Assembly: GCF_910592395.1 (NCBI RefSeq)
Contig: NC_088325.1
Span: 1,614,001 to 1,678,000, forward strand
From: Lineus longissimus
Lineage: Eukaryota; Nemertea; Pilidiophora; Heteronemertea; Lineidae
DNA length: 64,000 nucleotides
Direction of reading: 5' to 3'
A program made the position numbers and the translations under genes. The notes below the pieces were generated by a model. The model ran no database searches. It worked only from the letters and a program-made list of their open reading frames with translations, and had not been told where the DNA came from. This document shows, in pieces, positions 44,829 to 55,441 of the stretch. Each line of letters opens with the position of its first letter. Positions within the stretch are counted from its first letter, which is position 1.

Positions 44829-45280
44829 AGCCCGCAGCACAAAAGCCGCCAACTTTGGCCACAAGAAGCGTTCGGCTGACGCCTCTCGACGCCAAAGTTG
44901 TCGGCCAGTGGATCCCGGTCAGAGCACACCTGCCCAGAATCGGCGTCCAGTAGCGTCTTTTCCGCCACTTTAACCCATCCTGGGCCATGCAGCGCGAAAT
45001 CATGTGACATCAAGACGCAAGCTGATTGGCCATAGCCTCGCCGCCGATGCCAAGTCAGGCGGCAATCTGTAGCACACCTGGCTTCTTCTTGCGTTCAAAC
45101 GCGGCGACACGCGTCAAAAATCAAACATGTTAGATATTTGGCGTTTAGTTGCGGCAAGTGGCGGCAAGTCGCGTTCGCCGACGCCGTTCGTAGCAGACTA
45201 GGGATTTTTCAGGCGTTCAGGACTCTTGCGGCAAAAAACGCCAGTGAACGCCGAAGCTGGCGGCTAGTGTGCTACGGGCT
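44829..45280. mobile_element. TTA-flanked MITE (PIF/Harbinger-like), 452 bp
   Basis: AGCCCGCAGCACAAAAGCCG at the left; GGCGGCTAGTGTGCTACGGGCT (outer part CTAGTGTGCTACGGGCT) inverted at the right; TTA at both sides. Longer imperfect TIRs include GCCAACTTTGGCC/GAACGCCGAAGCTGGCG. No coding remnant recognised. Confidence 0.75.
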
Positions 45281-45427
45281 TTAGATGGACAATCAAGTTC
45301 TGGTGAAACATGATGTCGTTTGTCTTTCAGACGGAGTGTAGAGACAACCAGAAGCTTGGGGTGGACCCCAACAAGGCTTGGTGCCTGGCAAGTCTTCACA
45401 GGTCAAGAAACATTTCTAGTACAGTTA

Positions 45428-45881
45428 AGGCCTGTGTACACTAGTAAAATATTAGCCACATTTTTACAACATTTCCAGTTGCAACAAATGTTGCAAAAAT
45501 GTTGCGTAGTGTGTACAGAGCAAAACGCGTCTTACAACATGTTGTAAAATTGTTGCAAATTAAATGCAATGCAATTCTTTGTTGCATGTTGTAAAAATGT
45601 TGCAAACTCTTCCGTCTCTCAACAATGTCAGCTAAAATTGCTGCAGAAGCACTCAAAACACATCTTCTCTCCTTGGAATCATCCATTTTCCCTCCAAAAT
45701 ACCTATTTTTCCTTTGTTCCCACTTAAAAGTTTGCAAAAATTTACCAACATGTTGTAAAAATGTGGCTAATTTGTTGCTATTTTGTTGCTAGTGTACACA
45801 GGGCCTTGAAGGGCTTGTTGCCAAAATGTTGTAAAATTGTTGGGAAAATGTTGCTAACATTTTACTAGTGTACACCCTGCT
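45428..45881. mobile_element. second PIF/Harbinger deletion derivative, 454 bp
   Basis: TIRs AGGCCTGTGTACACTAGTAA / TTACTAGTGTACACCCTGCT with TTA on both sides (45425..45427, 45882..45884). A minus-strand start inside reads MDDSKERRCVLSASAAILAD, like the transposase head at 38229. Only this head is left. The right end lies about 30 bp from the donor of exon e8. Confidence 0.85.
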
Positions 45882-45912
45882 TTACTGTTGTCCATCATAT
45901 TAAAGTACTTAC

Positions 45913-46027
45913 CGAAATCTTTCGCCCCTAATCCACTCGCCTTGATCACCTTAACCAACAGCCGCTTGTCCATGCGGAGCAAGGCCTCCGGACTACGTGG
46001 TGGCTTCGGGGGCGCGGCCGAATTGAC
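45913..46027 (-). CDS. C2CD2L-like exon e8, start of C2 domain
   Basis: Acceptor CTTGTCTATCCAG at 46028 and donor GATTTCG|GTAAGT at 45912; 115 nt, phase 0 in and phase 1 out. It encodes VNSAAPPKPPRSPEALLR, then the first C2 strand RLLVKVIKASGLGAKDF. The Pro-rich lead-in immediately before C2 is family-like. Confidence 0.9.
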
Positions 46028-47800
46028 CTGGATAGACAAGAACGTGAAATATGACAATAAGGGCCGATTTTGAAACGGGGAACTGAAGATGAATTTGAAT
46101 TTTCCATTTACGTTTGTGAAACATCTATTCAGCAAAACGAAATATTGGGACATTTTGAAAGTCAAATTTGGTGCTATGAACCAAATTTTCTGAAATGTTG
46201 GCACTTTAAATACTTACCTTTGAGTAATGGTGGTTGAGATGGCTAATTGCTTTCATGTAAAGAAAACTATGGTTTTCGTCAAATGTGACGCAAGTTTCAA
46301 CCGAGGCTGACCCCAAGTTGCCAATTTTTTACGACAACGAGATTACATAAAGTGGAATTCGACTGGTTATGAGATTGTGTTAAACTTTTGATTGACACCT
46401 ACGATGATCTATTTGAGCTAAGTAACAGGAATAACTGGCGAAAACATTTTCACCTGTGGAAAAATCTCCAAGTTTTGAATAGGAAAAGCATGTCTAAGAA
46501 GAGGTGTCGTATTTACAATAAGGAACAACATCAATATTTACAAAATGAACATCAATGGATACGAGAAACCTAAATAAAACCAGGAAAAACGAATTAACAT
46601 TAAGAAAAGAAAGGGGGAGGGTTAAAATGGCATATTTTCCTGATTTGTTGAATCTCAAGCGGGGAGAAAATATGAAAAAATTTGGACTGGGCAGAACTTC
46701 AAAAAGGACTTCACCGTTGATTTGCGGTCCTGGGAGGGGTGTTAGAACTTTAACTGCCATTGCACATCTGATAAAAATATTGCTTCGCTGCGGGTAAGAC
46801 TAGTCTCCGCTGGGTGCGATATTTATCGCAGCTTGCAGCACTGATCGATTCTTGTTGCAAGTGCCTGCGATGACCCCTGCAAACAAGCACTTTTATTGCA
46901 TGTGATAATCATCGCAGCAGATGTGATAAAATTTGCCTATAAGCAAATCTCGGTAGTAGGTACCAGATTTCGATTTCTGTCAGAAAGTTTTAGCTAAAAA
47001 CCATCCTAAAACGGATATTTTTAGGTGATGAATATGTGGTATGGAATGGCTTATGAATGAAGAAAGTCAGATGTCATTCCATGCCCACTGCAATGGCTGT
47101 GATTAAAAAGTGTAAACCAAAAAACTGAAATAGCAACTAGGTAAATTCCATATCCTCTATAAGCCCCATCTAGTAAACCCCACTCCAGTAGGGCCTTCGC
47201 ACCGACAATGTGGGGTCCCGGGTAGACGTAAAAGAGGGATTTTACAACATTAGTGAGTTGAACAGAGGTCACTGATTTCTGGATGAAGCTTTATTGGTTG
47301 AAACTGAAATATTACTGTATTTTCACTGATGTAAGACTAGTTCCGAATATTCCATTGAAGCTAGCTATTATTGAGAATGTGACGAAGTGAAAAGTCAGTT
47401 TAGTTTAACTCAAGTTGTCATTAATGAGATGACTGTATTTCAGTCTAAAAGGTAGTATATTTTGGAAATCAACTAACAATTTATACAAACGCCTTTTCAT
47501 ACTTTTTGCCAAATCTGCAGGTAAAACATTTCTTTTTAAAAATCTTAGTTTTAAGAAATTTACAAACATTAAAACGAGCCTATTGCCGACATAACAAACT
47601 TCTTCATAATATTGTTAGCACATGCACATTGTTTTAAAACCTTATTTCAAAATACTTTGCGAGCCCCAATTTTTGATTTAAAGGGAAAATCCATAGCCTT
47701 ATCCTTAGAGCAGAGGGTATAGCGAACTCAACCAAGACCCTCTATGTTTTTTTAAGTTCTTACTAATTTCATTCGCTGCTTGGAGACATGTTAGAATTGA
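46028..47800. other. intronic sequence; possible degenerate MITE near 46.8-46.93 kb
   Basis: Words such as GTGCGATATTTATCGCAG and ATCATCGCAGCAG at 46820..46925 recall the GCAGACAAGCGATT family, but the arms are too diverged to delimit. No exon found. Confidence 0.4.
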
Positions 47801-47802
47801 CA

Positions 47803-47924
47803 TTGGGTGATATGAATAAAGACTGGGAAATGCTTTTACTTAAAACTTCACGTACATTTACACTAGGCATTTCTGTACAAAATAGAAGTAAAAGCATTTA
47901 CTGGTGTTTATTCATATCATCCAT
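47803..47924. mobile_element. hairpin MITE (GGGTGATATGAATAAAGAC family), copy 3
   Basis: TTGGGTGATATGAATAAAGA to TTTATTCATATCATCCA, with arms GGAAATGCTTTTACTT and AAGTAAAAGCATTTACT. Confidence 0.85.
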
Positions 47925-48380
47925 TGAGCCCTCGGGTCAAAGCTGAAATTCCAAAAACCTCTGGGGCGTCGCGAGAATTCCATCAAAATAGTCGCCTAAT
48001 GTTTAGGATTTTGACAACATTTTCGCTCCACCCTTTGGCTCTTAGCATCTCAACACAGACCCTTCACCTCAGGCCCAATACCTTAAACCCAAACACCACC
48101 AAAAAAAAGAAATAAACAAGCTTCGATCGGATGATACCAAAGAAAACTGGGAAATGTCCAATGCAGTTGATGCAAGTAACTGTTTGTTTTAACATGTTTA
48201 AAGAAAAAAGTTTTGAAAAAAATGATATTCAAATAAATATTCCAGTCTTCATACAAAATGCATAACAAACCAATTTTAAAATTTTAAAGAGCAGCTTTCA
48301 GGACACAACTCTTTTCAGATGAGCGCCACTAGTGGTAGAGTGGCAAACTTCACCGACCAAAGGATGACCATCTAGCGCAA

Positions 48381-48524
48381 TACAGACAAGCAATTTTTAT
48401 CGCAGAGGTCTTAGATATCTATTGCTGCGATGTTCCAAAAATTTGACTGGTATGATATTTATTTTACATCGCAGATAGATTTGTCGCATGCAAGGTTGGC
48501 TGCGATAAAAATTGCCTGTCTGTA
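48381..48524. mobile_element. MITE (ACAGACAAGCAATTTTTATC family), copy 1
   Basis: TACAGACAAGCAATTTTTAT CGCAG at the left and CTGCGATAAAAATTGCCTGT CTGTA at the right form clear TIRs over 144 bp. Related ends occur at 52.7 and 59.8 kb. Confidence 0.8.
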
Positions 48525-48711
48525 GTGTGTGTTAAGATGGATAAGCAAACCTACTCCATTGCTAGAGGTGCTCATCTTGGAAGACATAAAATTAAAAATC
48601 TTGAAGAAAAAAATATTTTCAAAATTTTAGCCTCACCCAGAAATCAGTGACACAATGAACACATTAGATCGTGCAAAACACCGAGACGTCGATTTAACCT
48701 TGACCTCTCAC

Positions 48712-48810
48712 CTTGTTGTAAGTTTGCGGTCGTATGCGCCCTCTATCCACTGGATGGGGTCTTAGAATGGCACTACGGTGACCCCACGACCCGTAATCGT
48801 GGGGCTGGTG
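48712..48810 (-). CDS. C2CD2L-like exon e7
   Basis: Acceptor TTTCTCTCTAACAG at 48811 and donor AACAAG|GTGAGA at 48711; 99 nt, phase 0 on both sides. It encodes HQPHDYGSWGHRSAILR, PHPVDRGRIRPQTYNK. Too short for the usual ORF thresholds. It was found from the splice sites and the phase fit between e6 and e8. No motif recognised; it lies in the linker just before C2. Confidence 0.72.
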
Positions 48811-48979
48811 CTGTTAGAGAGAAATGACAGTTGAATGTCTAGACAGAGTTAGGGGGTAGACCTTGGCCCAGTTTTTCCGAGGCAGAAGTTCACGTCACTC
48901 GAAAACTTTTCCACACAATCTGACAAGGTCGATTCGAGACCGTCGAAAACAGTAGCAGACTTTTGATGAATAGGCCTAC

Positions 48980-49060
48980 CTGAAGGTGGCGTGGTGAGGT
49001 GTATACCTTTTCGATGACCTTATTATTAGCCTTGAGAAGGTGGACAAGATTAGCCACTGC
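48980..49060 (-). CDS. C2CD2L-like exon e6
   Basis: Donor CTTCAG|GTAGGC at 48979; acceptor TGTGTATTGAG at 49061 (modest tract). 81 nt, phase 0 on both sides. It encodes AVANLVHLLKANNKVIEK VYTSPRHLQ, a short predicted amphipathic helix. It links e5 to e7 in frame. Confidence 0.68.
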
Positions 49061-49640
49061 CTCAATACACAATTTTTAACATCCCACACTCTAACAACCA
49101 ATCAGTTTATAACAATTTTAAGGTCTCAAAATATTTTGAATGTAACATGGATAAATTAACAAACAGCCCCAGGAAATAAACAGAGTTTAAAATAATTCAT
49201 AACACCAATCATGCTTCCTAGTTTATCAATAAGTTCGTTTTTATGAAGATGTCAACGAAAACATTTTGATAACCACACAGATTTGAAATATAATTTACAA
49301 CATATCTTGGTTAAACAAAAGTTTATCACTTGATTTTAGACATTTAGTAGGGTTTTGGGTGTGAACTTCCAGAAATTCAAAAACGTTAACTTTTTTACAG
49401 TTGTTATGATAAAATGCTTGGAAAGAGAGTTAGTCTATCACCATCCTGAAAAGTTAGAAAAACAAAAGAAAAAATCTCAATCATTACTGACCATGATTCA
49501 TTCAAGCATTGAGGGGGTTAAAATAATAAAATCAGAAGGGATCGTTTGGGGGCCCCAAGTTATGATAGACAGGGTCGTACCAGAGAAGGGTCAGAAAATT
49601 TCACACAAATTTTTTTAATGTCTCAGCACAGTATTATGAT
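49061..49640. other. intronic sequence, nothing recognised
   Basis: AT-rich. One plus ORF of 87 codons at 49355..49618 without motifs. Confidence 0.4.
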
Positions 49641-49935
49641 AAGGTCTCACTATGATATCTTAAGGTGTCACTAAAGGAATTTTAAGGTCTCACTTCTTTG
49701 ATATTCATACAATAGAGGATTCGGTCCTCTACCACAATACCTTAAGGTGTCACGACAAAATTAAGGTCTCACTAATAAGATTCACAGGAAGAGAGGATTA
49801 TGATACCTTTGAAGGTGTCACTACAAGATTTTGAGGTCTCACTAATAGACTATCCACATGAGGAGAGGACGGAGGTCTCCACCATGATGATACCTTAAGG
49901 TGTCACTACAAGAATTTAAGGTCCAACTAATAAGA
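49640..49935. repeat. ~62-bp degenerate tandem repeat
   Basis: Four or five copies of AAGGTGTCACTACAAGA, TTAAGGTCTCACTAATA, and GATTCATAGGAAGAGAGGA. The copies are diverged. The array lies about 120 bp beyond the e5 donor, in the intron. Confidence 0.8.
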
Positions 49936-50051
49936 TTCATAGGAAGACAGACAGAACTTTTATTTTGTTAGCATTTTGAAAAAAAGGAGATCTAGAATTT
50001 TATTTGGTTAAATTTTATGACAGAAGATCCAAAAATATAGACTGGCCTTAC

Positions 50052-51836
50052 TTCGTTACTAAGTTTTCTCCTTCCTTGAACCGGTTTCCCTCCACTCTGC
50101 ATCAGTTTGCCAAAATGACTGCCCACTTTCACCGAATCGTTTGTCATTTTACTGATTTCATTATACATCAAACCAACTTTGCTATTCAAATTGCTCGAAC
50201 AAGATTTGCTCTTACTATCGCCTAGTTTGTTTTTACTCTCCCCAAATTTGTCTTTACTTTCACCAATTTTGCTTTTACTTTCACCACTTTTGCTTTTACT
50301 TTCACCACTTTTGCTTTTACTTTCACCACTTTTGCTTTCATTTTCACCAATTTTGCTTTTACTTTCACCAATTTTGCTTTTACTTTCACCAATTTGGCTT
50401 ATACTTTCACCACTTTTGCTTTCATTTTCACCACTTTTGCTTTTACTTTCACCACTTTTGCTTTCATTTTCACCACTTTTGCTTTTACTTTCACCACTTT
50501 TGCTTTTACTTTCACCACTTTTGCTTTTACTTTCACCCATTTGGCTTTTAATTTCACCACTTTTGCTTTTACTTTCACCAATTTGGCTTTTACTTTCACC
50601 AATTTGGCTTTTACTATAACCAATTTGGCTTTTACTTTCACCAATTTGGCTTTTACTTTCACCAATTTTACTATCACTTCTGCTTATTCTTTCATTCTTC
50701 TCATTCATTTTGTGCGTTCTCATGTCAATAACCTCACTATAATTTTGGCCGATTTTAACGCCACTTTGCATTTCAATTCTTGAAGATGTTGCTAATGGCA
50801 TATCAGAAATAACTGCCGCGTCAGAAATTTTATCCTCAAGATTATCCAAATCGCTGTCAACGTCAGAAACAACGTCCAAGATCAACCCCACATCGACCTC
50901 CTTTTTGAACGAGCTCGTCCTCCCAACCTTGGCATCTCTCTTGAACGAGCCTACCCGGCCAACCTGGGCCCCAGTCTCTAGACTCAAATCCGACTCATCA
51001 AACAATAAACTATCATCAAACTCCCCCGACTCTTCTAAAATAGATTCGTCATCGCTGTGGACCCCGGGGTCGTCATTCCGCACCGAAAATTTCGTCTTTT
51101 CACGATAGGTGTAAAACTTTCTGCTTGTTTCTACAATTGGTATAGTCTCAACTGGTATTTCTTCTACAAAATTACACGGTTTCTGACTAACTTTTTCACA
51201 GAACGAATCGTAACTTTCTGAATCGAGTCTTCGCCTTGCTTCTACTTCAACTTCAGAAACGTCCTCAGCTTCACCTACTGGAACTTCAACTTCTATCCTG
51301 CAGGGGGCACTCTCATTCTGAACACAGAACTCAGTTAGAATTTCATCTCCATGCTCGAAACTTTCCTCATCTGGAGTAGTTTTGACCTCAATTGCACATT
51401 CATTTGTCAGAATTTCACTGGTTTGAACCCCGTCAATCATAGGCCTAATTTCTCCATTTTTAACACTTTCAGTTTCAACAACTTTACTCATTAAGTTTTC
51501 GAAAACACTATCAACTTCAACACTGGCATCAGATTTAAGTCTCCCATCCACCTCCAAAGTTTTTTCGGGAGCTTCAACTGTCAAATCGCCCTCGAAAACC
51601 TCATTTTCAAGATCTTCTTCCTCGCTAGAAGAATCAACGAAATTCAAACTCTGTGGCGAATTTTCAACACACCCACCCTCGTTTATTCCTAACTCATCAC
51701 GAGAAACTTTTAACCCTTCACCATCTAAGTGGAAACCCCCCAAGTCTGTATTATGGTCAAAAACTAAATTAGCATCTAAACTTTCTTCATCATCAGTTTT
51801 GTAGCCCGTTATAATTTTATGTTCGACTAGAAGAAC
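50052..51836 (-). CDS. C2CD2L-like giant exon e5, acidic and heptad-repeat linker (595 aa)
   Basis: Acceptor GTTTTATTTTCAAG at 51837 and donor AACGAA|GTAAGG at 50051; 1785 nt, phase 0 on both sides, so it is removable without a frame change. It opens VLLVEHKIITGYKTDDEE. Residues ~241-520 are acidic and predicted disordered (SSSEEEDLENEVFEGD, HSDDESILEESGEFDD). At ~533-553 is a twin motif GRVGSFKRDAK/GRTSSFKKEVD. Residues ~623-776 are about 22 copies of a 7-residue unit GESKSKS with I/Q/S variation. The end is MQSGGKPVQGRRKLSNE. Vertebrate C2CD2L has nothing of this size between SMP and C2. The frame continues to a stop at 49992 past the donor. Antisense ORFs (50179..50619, 50394..50783) are by-products of the 21-bp repeat. 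Confidence 0.85.
50229..50690 (-). repeat. 21-bp coding minisatellite (7-residue GESKSKS units)
   Basis: About 22 units of ACTTTCACCACTTTTGCTTT T (plus strand), all in frame, inside exon e5. Variants switch Ser/Ile/Gln at one position and Ser/Asn at another, with blocks of like units next to each other, as expected from unequal exchange. Confidence 0.95.
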
Positions 51837-52140
51837 CTTGAAAATAAAACAGAAAGAAAACGAAATTTGAAATCAAACAAATGATAAAAATTAAGCCTTG
51901 GGCAAAATTTAAGGGGTTTAGTGAATTTTTGTCAAAATGCAGTTATCATGGTAAGTCGGGCAAGATAGATGGGTTTAGATTTGACCAGACTCCAGTGACT
52001 TAACAATGCCAAACTCAAGATATCGTTCTTGAGACACAAATGTAGCACAAGTTTTCAGAACTGTTTTTGTGATTTGCGAAATTTTCTCTAAAACTTCACA
52101 AAATGAGCAAAAATCAAACTTCTACAAAGTTTCAGCGGTT
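51837..52140. other. intron between e4 and e5, nothing recognised
   Basis: AT-rich, no coding signal, followed by the SINE at 52145. Confidence 0.45.
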
Positions 52141-52144
52141 ATAA

Positions 52145-52398
52145 TATAATGATAATGATAGTCGGCGCTTATATAGCGCTCGAATTACTCAATAGCTGGG
52201 TATTCTCAAGCGCTTTGGGACTATCATCATCCCGGTCTCCACAGAAGTCAATCTGGGGTTTCAAGGAGCAGCTACAAAGCGCTCATTCTTGAACTCGACC
52301 AGTAGGAGAAACAAAGTGACGATTAAGCCGGGAATCGAACCCACGACCTCCGGATCATGAGTCCGACTCTCTACCACTGCGCCACCGCGTCTTCCCGG
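52145..52398 (-). mobile_element. tRNA-derived SINE, copy 1
   Basis: On the minus strand the head has A-box TGGCGCAGTGG and B-box GGTTCGATTCC with GGACTCATGATCC between. The body contains CTACTGGTCGAGTTC, CTGTGGAGACCGGG and AAAGCGCTTGAG. The 3' end is GCGCTATATAAGCGC followed by an ATTATCATTAT-rich tail. The AGCGCTATATAAR end is widespread in invertebrate SINEs. Confidence 0.93.
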
Positions 52399-53490
52399 TT
52401 TACAGTATCATGAAGTTGGACAAGAACAACATTCTAGCATATTTTGTTTTTTTATCATTTTTTTGTTGTCCGAGTCAAGTCAAATCTAAACCGATCTCAT
52501 CTCACAACGGGATTAGCTCATAAAAACTTGGGTCGAAGAACACCTGAAACCTGAAATAGACCTGAAAGGAAGGTCATGCAAGGGGTCGCCCCACACCTTG
52601 TGATATCTCCGTTCTACACTCAAGCGTGGTGCCCTTTATACAATGTGATTCAGCGAGTCATGTGACCGTGTACTAGTCATTATCATGGTCTTTTCCACTC
52701 TTTAGCGACACGCAGACAAGCGATTTTAATCGCATGATTAAAATCGCTGGTTTAAGCGACAAAATTATCTCTTGTCTGCGAGTAGAACTGGTAATCACTG
52801 AATTTGATATGCGATGATCACCGCAGACAAGTGATTATCATCTCATGTGATTTAAATCGCAGGTCTAAACGAGTTTAATCCATGAACAAGGACTAAAATA
52901 ATTGAAAATTCCTTCCATGAAATTTGCAATTCCTTTTGATGCCAAATGAAACAAAACGAAAAATACCACAGACAAAACAGGTCGTATGTACATAAAACGT
53001 AGAAAAGACGATGACAGGAATAAAGACCATTCGGGATATTAGGAAGTGAGGTTCTAGGCTAGGGATCTATTAACATCTGGCCACTGTCTGCATGGAACGC
53101 ACTATAGGTTATCATCTTATATGTTATGTAATCAGTGATAGGTTTTAGCACTGCTAAATTAGTTAGCCTTAACACATCAATCATATGACATGAACGCAGC
53201 TCTTCCGATGTTCAAAGACACCGTTTTAGTTCCAAAATCAACCATGGGGAGGTGTACTAGTTCAAGATTATCGTCAGCTAATGCTTGAGCAATCTCATTA
53301 GATTTCCCGTATCTTGACTACTTACGGTCATGCTTGAGAACTTGTGTGAAGTTCAAATGCCGTCGAATTAGAATTTTAATGGGGCATGACGTATTACGCA
53401 CGTCATGGGGCCATGTACATGACCTGCCACACACGTCATCGGCAACGAAAGGGTTAAAGATTCATTGTATTCAACTTGGCACCATATAAT
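52399..53490. other. intronic sequence with a possible MITE at ~52.71-52.87 kb
   Basis: GCAGACAAGCGATTTTAATC at 52715 and CCGCAGACAAGTGATTATCA near 52810 belong to the ACAGACAAGC family, probably two partial elements. No gene seen. A dispersed-repeat stretch at 53375..53458 matches one near 14.25 kb. Confidence 0.5.
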
Positions 53491-53493
53491 ATA

Positions 53494-53750
53494 TAATATA
53501 ATGATTTTTTTTTTTTTTTTTTTTATAAAGCGCAATTCCGTGACACTATAGTTCTCATTCAAAGCGCTTTGGGATATCATATTATTACCCCGGTCTCCAC
53601 AGAAATCAATCAGGGGTTCCAAGGAGCAACCAGAAGGTGCTCACTTGAACTCGACCAGTAGGGGAACTAAGCAGTGACTCGGCCGGGAGTCGAACCCACG
53701 ACCTCCTGATCACGAGGCCGACTCTCCTCCACTGCGCTACCGCTGCCCCT
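53494..53750 (-). mobile_element. tRNA-derived SINE, copy 2
   Basis: Head on the minus strand with A-box TAGCGCAGTGG and B-box GGTTCGACTCC. It shares CTACTGGTCGAGTTC and CTGTGGAGACCGGGG with copy 1. The 3' side has GCGCTTTATAA followed by an A-run (18 T on the plus strand) and an AT tail. Confidence 0.92.
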
Positions 53751-54041
53751 ATGGCCTACCAAAATTGAGGCTTCTTCCTCTGGCCATCATTTAATCCATT
53801 ACTCCATCAACTTTCATATCTTAAACTAAGTTAACCATTGCAGAGATTCAATATCAGTATTTGCTTCGAACATCAGCAAAAGAATCCTGGATCAACTTTT
53901 TCATCACCACAACAACTAATATTCAACCTCACAAATCACCACTCTCACGGAAAAGCCATAATATTAGTACTAAAGCAGAATCATAGATGGCGCACTAATT
54001 TCCATGCAGACGTCGTGACCTTCGCTAGACAACATACTCAC

Positions 54042-54383
54042 TTCGACCAATTCTAAATCGGGTGGTCGACTCTCTGACAATTGGACTAACTCGCTAACAA
54101 TCTCAGGCTCGTCAGCCTGGACATCCAGAGCACTAGTCACCTCATTTAACTGGTCTTTCGCCTTGGATTTGATCTCGTCTCTGATTGGTCGAAAAGCGTG
54201 CGAGTTTTGACCAATCGTGTCATCGATGACCAAGGTACGTGGCGGCTCTGCAGATTTTGTTGGCGTTTCTACGATTTTTATAGGTGGCGCCGAATGCAAG
54301 TTTCCAAGATGGCTGCTGGTTACAGGCAGACCGCTCGATTCGTCCTTGGCGGGCGTGTTAGTGCGAAGATTTAACTGGTCGTC
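54042..54383 (-). CDS. C2CD2L-like exon e4, linker after SMP
   Basis: Acceptor TTTTCCGTTGCCAG at 54384 and donor GTCGAA|GTGAGT at 54041; 342 nt, phase 0 on both sides. It runs DDQLNLRTNTPAKDESSG, APPIKIVETPTKSAEPPRTL, DEIKSKAKDQLNEVTSALDV and ends PPDLELVE. Polar and probably disordered with one helical stretch. No domain recognised. Confidence 0.82.
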
Positions 54384-55255
54384 CTGGCAACGGAAAATAC
54401 GCAAAACACTGCATGCAATCATGCGATCGAAACATAATCAACCGAATAAATTAACATAATAACAAATTGAACGCAATTGGACGAACTAATTTACGACAGA
54501 TTAACTGATGCAATGAAAATGGTATGTTTCATGAAATGTGGTGGTTTGAAAAAAATTTGAGTTAATTTATTTTGAATTTTGAAACAAATTTCAGTTTTTG
54601 AATTTCACAAAATATTATCTTCAAAATGTCTCACAGAATTTGCAGTGACTTTATCATTGGATTGAGAAACCGCAAAATTTGCCTGCTGCCTTTTTTTCGC
54701 AATAAAAACATTTTTGAAATAATTAACATCTTTATGTTGCTATTGCTATTATGGTGAAAAAGAAAAATTTCTTAACTTTTTTCCAAAAAAAAAATTAACT
54801 CAAATTTTATATTTGCCAATTTGGGTTACACACAAAATTCGCAAAAATAAATTTCCACAAAGATTTGGCAGTCTTAAAACTATTTACTCATTCCTCGAAA
54901 ATGAAATTTCTAAAAAAAATTATTTTGAATTTCCTACATTTTTTTCGCACCACCCTGTACAACCGTAACCAACAACAATGAAAAAAGAAGCAAAAACCTC
55001 AAAAACTTTCTCTTAAATTTTTTCAAACCAACTCGAGGTTTGAGAAAAAGTGATTATTGCATTCTAATTTCCACTTTTGTGGGAAAAAGGATTGAAAATA
55101 AGCTCAGAGATAGTATCGACATCACTACATCTGGCTGTTTTTCAAAATTATGAAGTCAGAAAAAGATTTTAAAGTAACGGATTTCGAAAAAGTTTATGTT
55201 CAGACATTTGAGGAGTCCCATTCCAGGAATTGCTTCTGCCAGCAAAAAACCTATC
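54384..55255. other. intronic sequence, nothing recognised
   Basis: AT-rich with A/T runs. No feature supported. Confidence 0.4.
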
Positions 55256-55259
55256 AAAA

Positions 55260-55441
55260 TACAGTAGAACCTCTATATTGAGGACACCCTCAGGACTGAC
55301 AAGTGCTGTCCTTAATAGAGAGGTGTCCTGATTAGAGAGGTCAAATTGAATGGAAACAACCAATTTGGGACCAAAACTAGTGTCCTTAATAGAGAGGTTG
55401 TCCTTAGTAGAGAGGTGTCCGCTAAGGGAGGTTCTACTGTA
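55260..55441. mobile_element. pogo-like MITE, copy 5 (best-preserved)
   Basis: TACAGTAGAACCTCTATATT to AGGGAGGTTCTACTGTA, ~182 bp. The outer 14 bp are exact inverted repeats (TACAGTAGAACCTC/GAGGTTCTACTGTA). TA at both borders. Confidence 0.9.

Noticed and set aside
50179-50783. Plus-strand ORFs antisense to the giant exon (LLLSPLLLLLSP and FTFTTFAF types)
   Set aside because: They exist only over the 21-bp repeat. The minus frame continues on both sides with splice sites and phase fit.
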